From Bacteroidales bacterium (GTDB lineage: Bacteria; Bacteroidota; Bacteroidia; Bacteroidales; Lentimicrobiaceae), in contig JAEUTG010000008.1 in NCBI GenBank assembly GCA_016788045.1, forward strand, positions 1-38,684: a DNA stretch of 38,684 bases, given 5' to 3'. Within the stretch, counting starts at the first letter, position 1. Every line of letters starts with the position of its first letter. The notes under the pieces were generated by a model, which worked only from the letters and a program-made list of their open reading frames with translations, was not told the DNA's origin and ran no database searches. The position numbers and the translations under genes are program-made. Shown here in pieces: positions 36,549-38,684 of this stretch.

Positions 36549-36752
36549 CGTAGTTGTGTTTTTGGAATTCTATCCGTTAAATTTAGTCTTTAAATCCAAT
36601 CCATGCCGGATTGAATGTGTAATCTTATTGGAAATCATTTTTTTCAGACTGATGATTTAAACTGACTTCATAGCCAATGGGCAATCTGACAGCCTTTTTC
36701 TTAATGCCCGTTATGATTTGAAGTGCATTCAGATCTGCATCATTTCTGAGTG

Positions 36753-36795
36753 AATAAAGTCAGCAATCCCTGGATGCCGGATTGCTGACTTTATT
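36753..36795. terminator. Probable terminator: perfect 17-bp inverted repeat
   Basis: AATAAAGTCAGCAATCC (36753-36769) and GGATTGCTGACTTTATT (36779-36795) form a perfect 17-bp stem with a 9-base loop. It sits 8 bases beyond the adhesin stop codon and, read in that direction, ends in a T-rich arm. It separates the adhesin gene from the upstream region of the cohesin/dockerin gene. The rest of 36549-36752 shows no feature beyond a weak near-match TAAATTTA before 36548. Confidence 0.75.
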
Positions 36796-36802
36796 TCTGT
36801 TG

Positions 36803-38684
36803 TCAGGGCGTCTGAATCATGATCACTGCATTGCTGTTGTTGTCCACAAATGACATGTCAGAGGTGTCAACGTAGCCGGTTCCATTGATATCAGTACTCA
36901 GGTAACCGGTTGCATAATTGTAATTGTCATTGTCAACAGCGGTCATGTCAGCCGTGTCAACAATGCCATCCTTATTGACATCTCCTGAATAGATGGCCCA
37001 GACGCCGATATTTACCTGAATCATGTTGTTACCATAAGCCTTTGACGGAGCATCCGTAAAGTCGTAGTTTACACTTCCAGATGCAAAGGAAACCGGCAAG
37101 GCACTCACGGTGGTAATGCAGTTGCGGTGCTCAATAGTCAGGTAATAGCTTTCGTCGTATTCTGCCGGAATGTCAATGCTGATCGTCCCGTCAGTTTTCA
37201 GGAATACATCGGCAGCAACATACTCAGTAATGGAATAATCGCTTGAATTATGAAGTTCTACGGTTATGTAATCCGCATTGCCTCCCGGGTCTCCGAGAGG
37301 ACTGACCATGGAATTTGTAAAGAAATCGTAGAATCCTTCAATAAACACGTTTATCGAAAGCAGTTTATGGGTTGGTCCGCCAACCACAACATTGCCGGTT
37401 ACTTCACAATCGTTGTCGTCCGTCACACTGTAAGCATAGCTTCCGGTCGGGCGGATGAATATACCGGTGGTGTTGGTTTCAGCACCGATGGTATAATGCA
37501 GCGTTCCGGTTCCACCGCTGTAAGCTAAGGTTATGGTACCGTTGTCGCCTTCATAATGGGGATCAGTAACAGTTTCACTTACAAGGACAATCTGATCGGG
37601 ATCTGCCACCATGATACTGCCTGTGAGCGGGCCACAACCATTTTCATCGGTGATGTTGTATGTGTAACTACCCGAAGTTCTGTTGAAAACACCCGTGTTA
37701 TTGGTCTCTGAACCGATGGTGTAACTCAGGGCTCCGGTGCCACCGCTGGCAAGAAGGGTGATGGTTCCGGTGCCGCCGTAACAGGTGGGGTTGACAGTTG
37801 AGGCGGTGAGAAGGGTAATGGCAGTTGGCTGTGTAATGATCACCTGAGCGGTTGCGATACATCCGTTATCATCGGTAATGATAACATTATAGGTTCCCGC
37901 TGCCAAACCAGTTGCTGTTGCAGTCGTCTGAGTTGCCGGGTCATCCCAGAGGTAGGTATACTCCGGGGTTCCGCCGCTGACAGTAACGGTAGCACTTCCC
38001 GTGGCATTGCCGAAGCAGGCTACATTGGTCTGAGCGGTAATGGAAGCAGTCGGGCCACCGATATCATTCACGGTTGCCGAGGCGGTTGCGGTACATCCGT
38101 TTCCGTCGGTTACGGTCACGCTGTACAGTCCTGCAGGCACATTGGTCAAATCTTCGGTTGTGGCTCCGTTGCTCCAGGCAAAGGTATAAGAGCCTGCTCC
38201 ACCGGTAACGCTGAGGTTAACGGAACCGTTGGCATTGCCGCAGGTTGAGCTGACCGGAGTCGCAGAAGCAGCGAGGGCAGCAGTTGGCTGTGTAATGATC
38301 ACCTGAGCGGTTGCGATACATCCGTTATCATCGGTAACGATAACATTGTAGGTGCCTGCTGCCAAACCAGTTGCTGTTGCAGTCATCTGAGTTGCAAGAT
38401 CATCCCAGAGGTAGGAATACTCCGGGGTTCCACCGCTGACAGTAACGGTAGCACTTCCCGTGGCATTGCCGAAGCAGGCTACATCGGTCTGAGCGGTAAT
38501 GGAAGCACTCGGGCCACCGATATCATTCACGGTTGCTGAGGCTGTTGCGGTACATCCGTTGCCGTCAGTTACGATCACACTATAAGTTCCTGCTGATACA
38601 TTGGTCAAATCTTCGGTTGTGGCGCCGTTGCTCCAGGCAAAGGTATAAGAGCCTGCTCCACCGGTAACGCTGAGGTTAACGGAA
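36803..38684 (-). CDS. SprB-repeat surface adhesin with C-terminal dockerin (5' end outside window)
   Basis: Partial gene; the frame is open to the right edge and a leucine codon TTG at 38608 is internal, so the real start lies beyond 38684. About 626 residues are visible. At least five SprB-type repeats (about 70-80 residues each) come first, with units such as ACFGNATGSATVTVSGGTPEY, LAAGTYNVIVTDDNGC and TAQVIITQPT. Two more diverged units follow (NPTCYGGTGTITLLASGGTG; EGDNGTITLAYSGGTG). The last 190 residues repeat the module of the neighbouring gene (FIEGFYDFFTNSMVSPLG, VELHNSSDYS, YYLTIEHRNCITTVSALPVS) and end with dockerin-like loops GDVNKDGIVDTADM and TDINGTGYVDTSDM. Proteins of this type act in gliding or adhesion at the cell surface. 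The DNA carries a 459-bp internal tandem repeat. Confidence 0.88.
   Translation of the reverse strand, partial: SVNLSVTGGAGSYTFAWSNGATTEDLTNVSAGTYSVIVTDGNGCTATASATVNDIGGPSASITAQTDVACFGNATGSATVTVSGGTPEYSYLWDDLATQMTATATGLAAGTYNVIVTDDNGCIATAQVIITQPTAALAASATPVSSTCGNANGSVNLSVTGGAGSYTFAWSNGATTEDLTNVPAGLYSVTVTDGNGCTATASATVNDIGGPTASITAQTNVACFGNATGSATVTVSGGTPEYTYLWDDPATQTTATATGLAAGTYNVIITDDNGCIATAQVIITQPTAITLLTASTVNPTCYGGTGTITLLASGGTGALSYTIGSETNNTGVFNRTSGSYTYNITDENGCGPLTGSIMVADPDQIVLVSETVTDPHYEGDNGTITLAYSGGTGTLHYTIGAETNTTGIFIRPTGSYAYSVTDDNDCEVTGNVVVGGPTHKLLSINVFIEGFYDFFTNSMVSPLGDPGGNADYITVELHNSSDYSITEYVAADVFLKTDGTISIDIPAEYDESYYLTIEHRNCITTVSALPVSFASGSVNYDFTDAPSKAYGNNMIQVNIGVWAIYSGDVNKDGIVDTADMTAVDNDNYNYATGYLSTDINGTGYVDTSDMSFVDNNSNAVIMIQTP
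37822..38684. repeat. 459-bp tandem repeat inside the adhesin gene
   Basis: The segment beginning CAGTTGGCTGTGTAATGAT at 37822 restarts at 38281, an offset of exactly 459 bases (153 codons, two SprB units). The second copy runs off the window after about 404 bases. The copies are nearly identical with scattered substitutions, so recent duplication and copy-number change are likely. Confidence 0.85.

Noticed and set aside
38608..38610. Start codon of the adhesin at 38608
   Set aside because: It is an internal TTG within a SprB repeat (leucine in EDLTNV); the frame continues open to the window edge.

Overview
The window looks like a chromosomal piece of a Bacteroidota (Bacteroidales-like) bacterium. 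Evidence: a secreted protein with a type IX secretion (T9SS) C-terminal sorting domain, SprB-type adhesin repeats, a Porin_10-type barrel, a DUF2027+Smr protein, a TonB-dependent receptor, and at least nine TAnnTTTG boxes (the Bacteroidota -7 element) placed just upstream of gene starts. No phage, plasmid or insertion-sequence gene was recognised.

Layout. 1-381 and 2460-4468 are non-coding mosaics of structured repeats flanking a TonB-dependent receptor (382-2427, minus). 4469-9861 (minus) carries a very large PPDK-like phosphotransfer protein followed by an atypical GAPDH. After a divergent promoter region come a DedA protein and a flavin reductase/rlmN/MATE cluster (10033-13951, plus). Two small minus-strand genes follow, one secreted and one made of YD/YwqK-like repeats. 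Then come a prolyl oligopeptidase with a good terminator, a coiled-coil protein with a beta-rich C-terminus, and a di-heme peroxidase lipoprotein (minus). 20742-21170 is a GxxExxY-family gene broken by two in-frame stops. Next are a DUF2027/Smr protein, the RNase P RNA gene rnpB (about 22960-23356, with promoter and terminator), a T9SS cargo protein, a TPR protein/outer-membrane barrel pair and gyrB. The right end has a small barrel, a secreted esterase, a putative porin, and two adjacent dockerin-bearing surface proteins. The second of these is a SprB-repeat adhesin that runs off the right edge.

How the parts fit. Much of the window serves the cell envelope: receptor, porin, barrels, T9SS cargo, adhesin, and secreted peptidase and esterase. 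Housekeeping is represented by gyrB, rlmN, rnpB and the GAPDH. The items most worth follow-up are the PPDK-like protein that keeps the ATP-grasp and phosphohistidine domains but has no PEP/pyruvate barrel and carries about 880 unassigned N-terminal residues; the dense hairpin-repeat mosaic beside the GAPDH gene; and the C-terminal module plus dockerin shared by two neighbouring genes whose N-terminal domains are unrelated.
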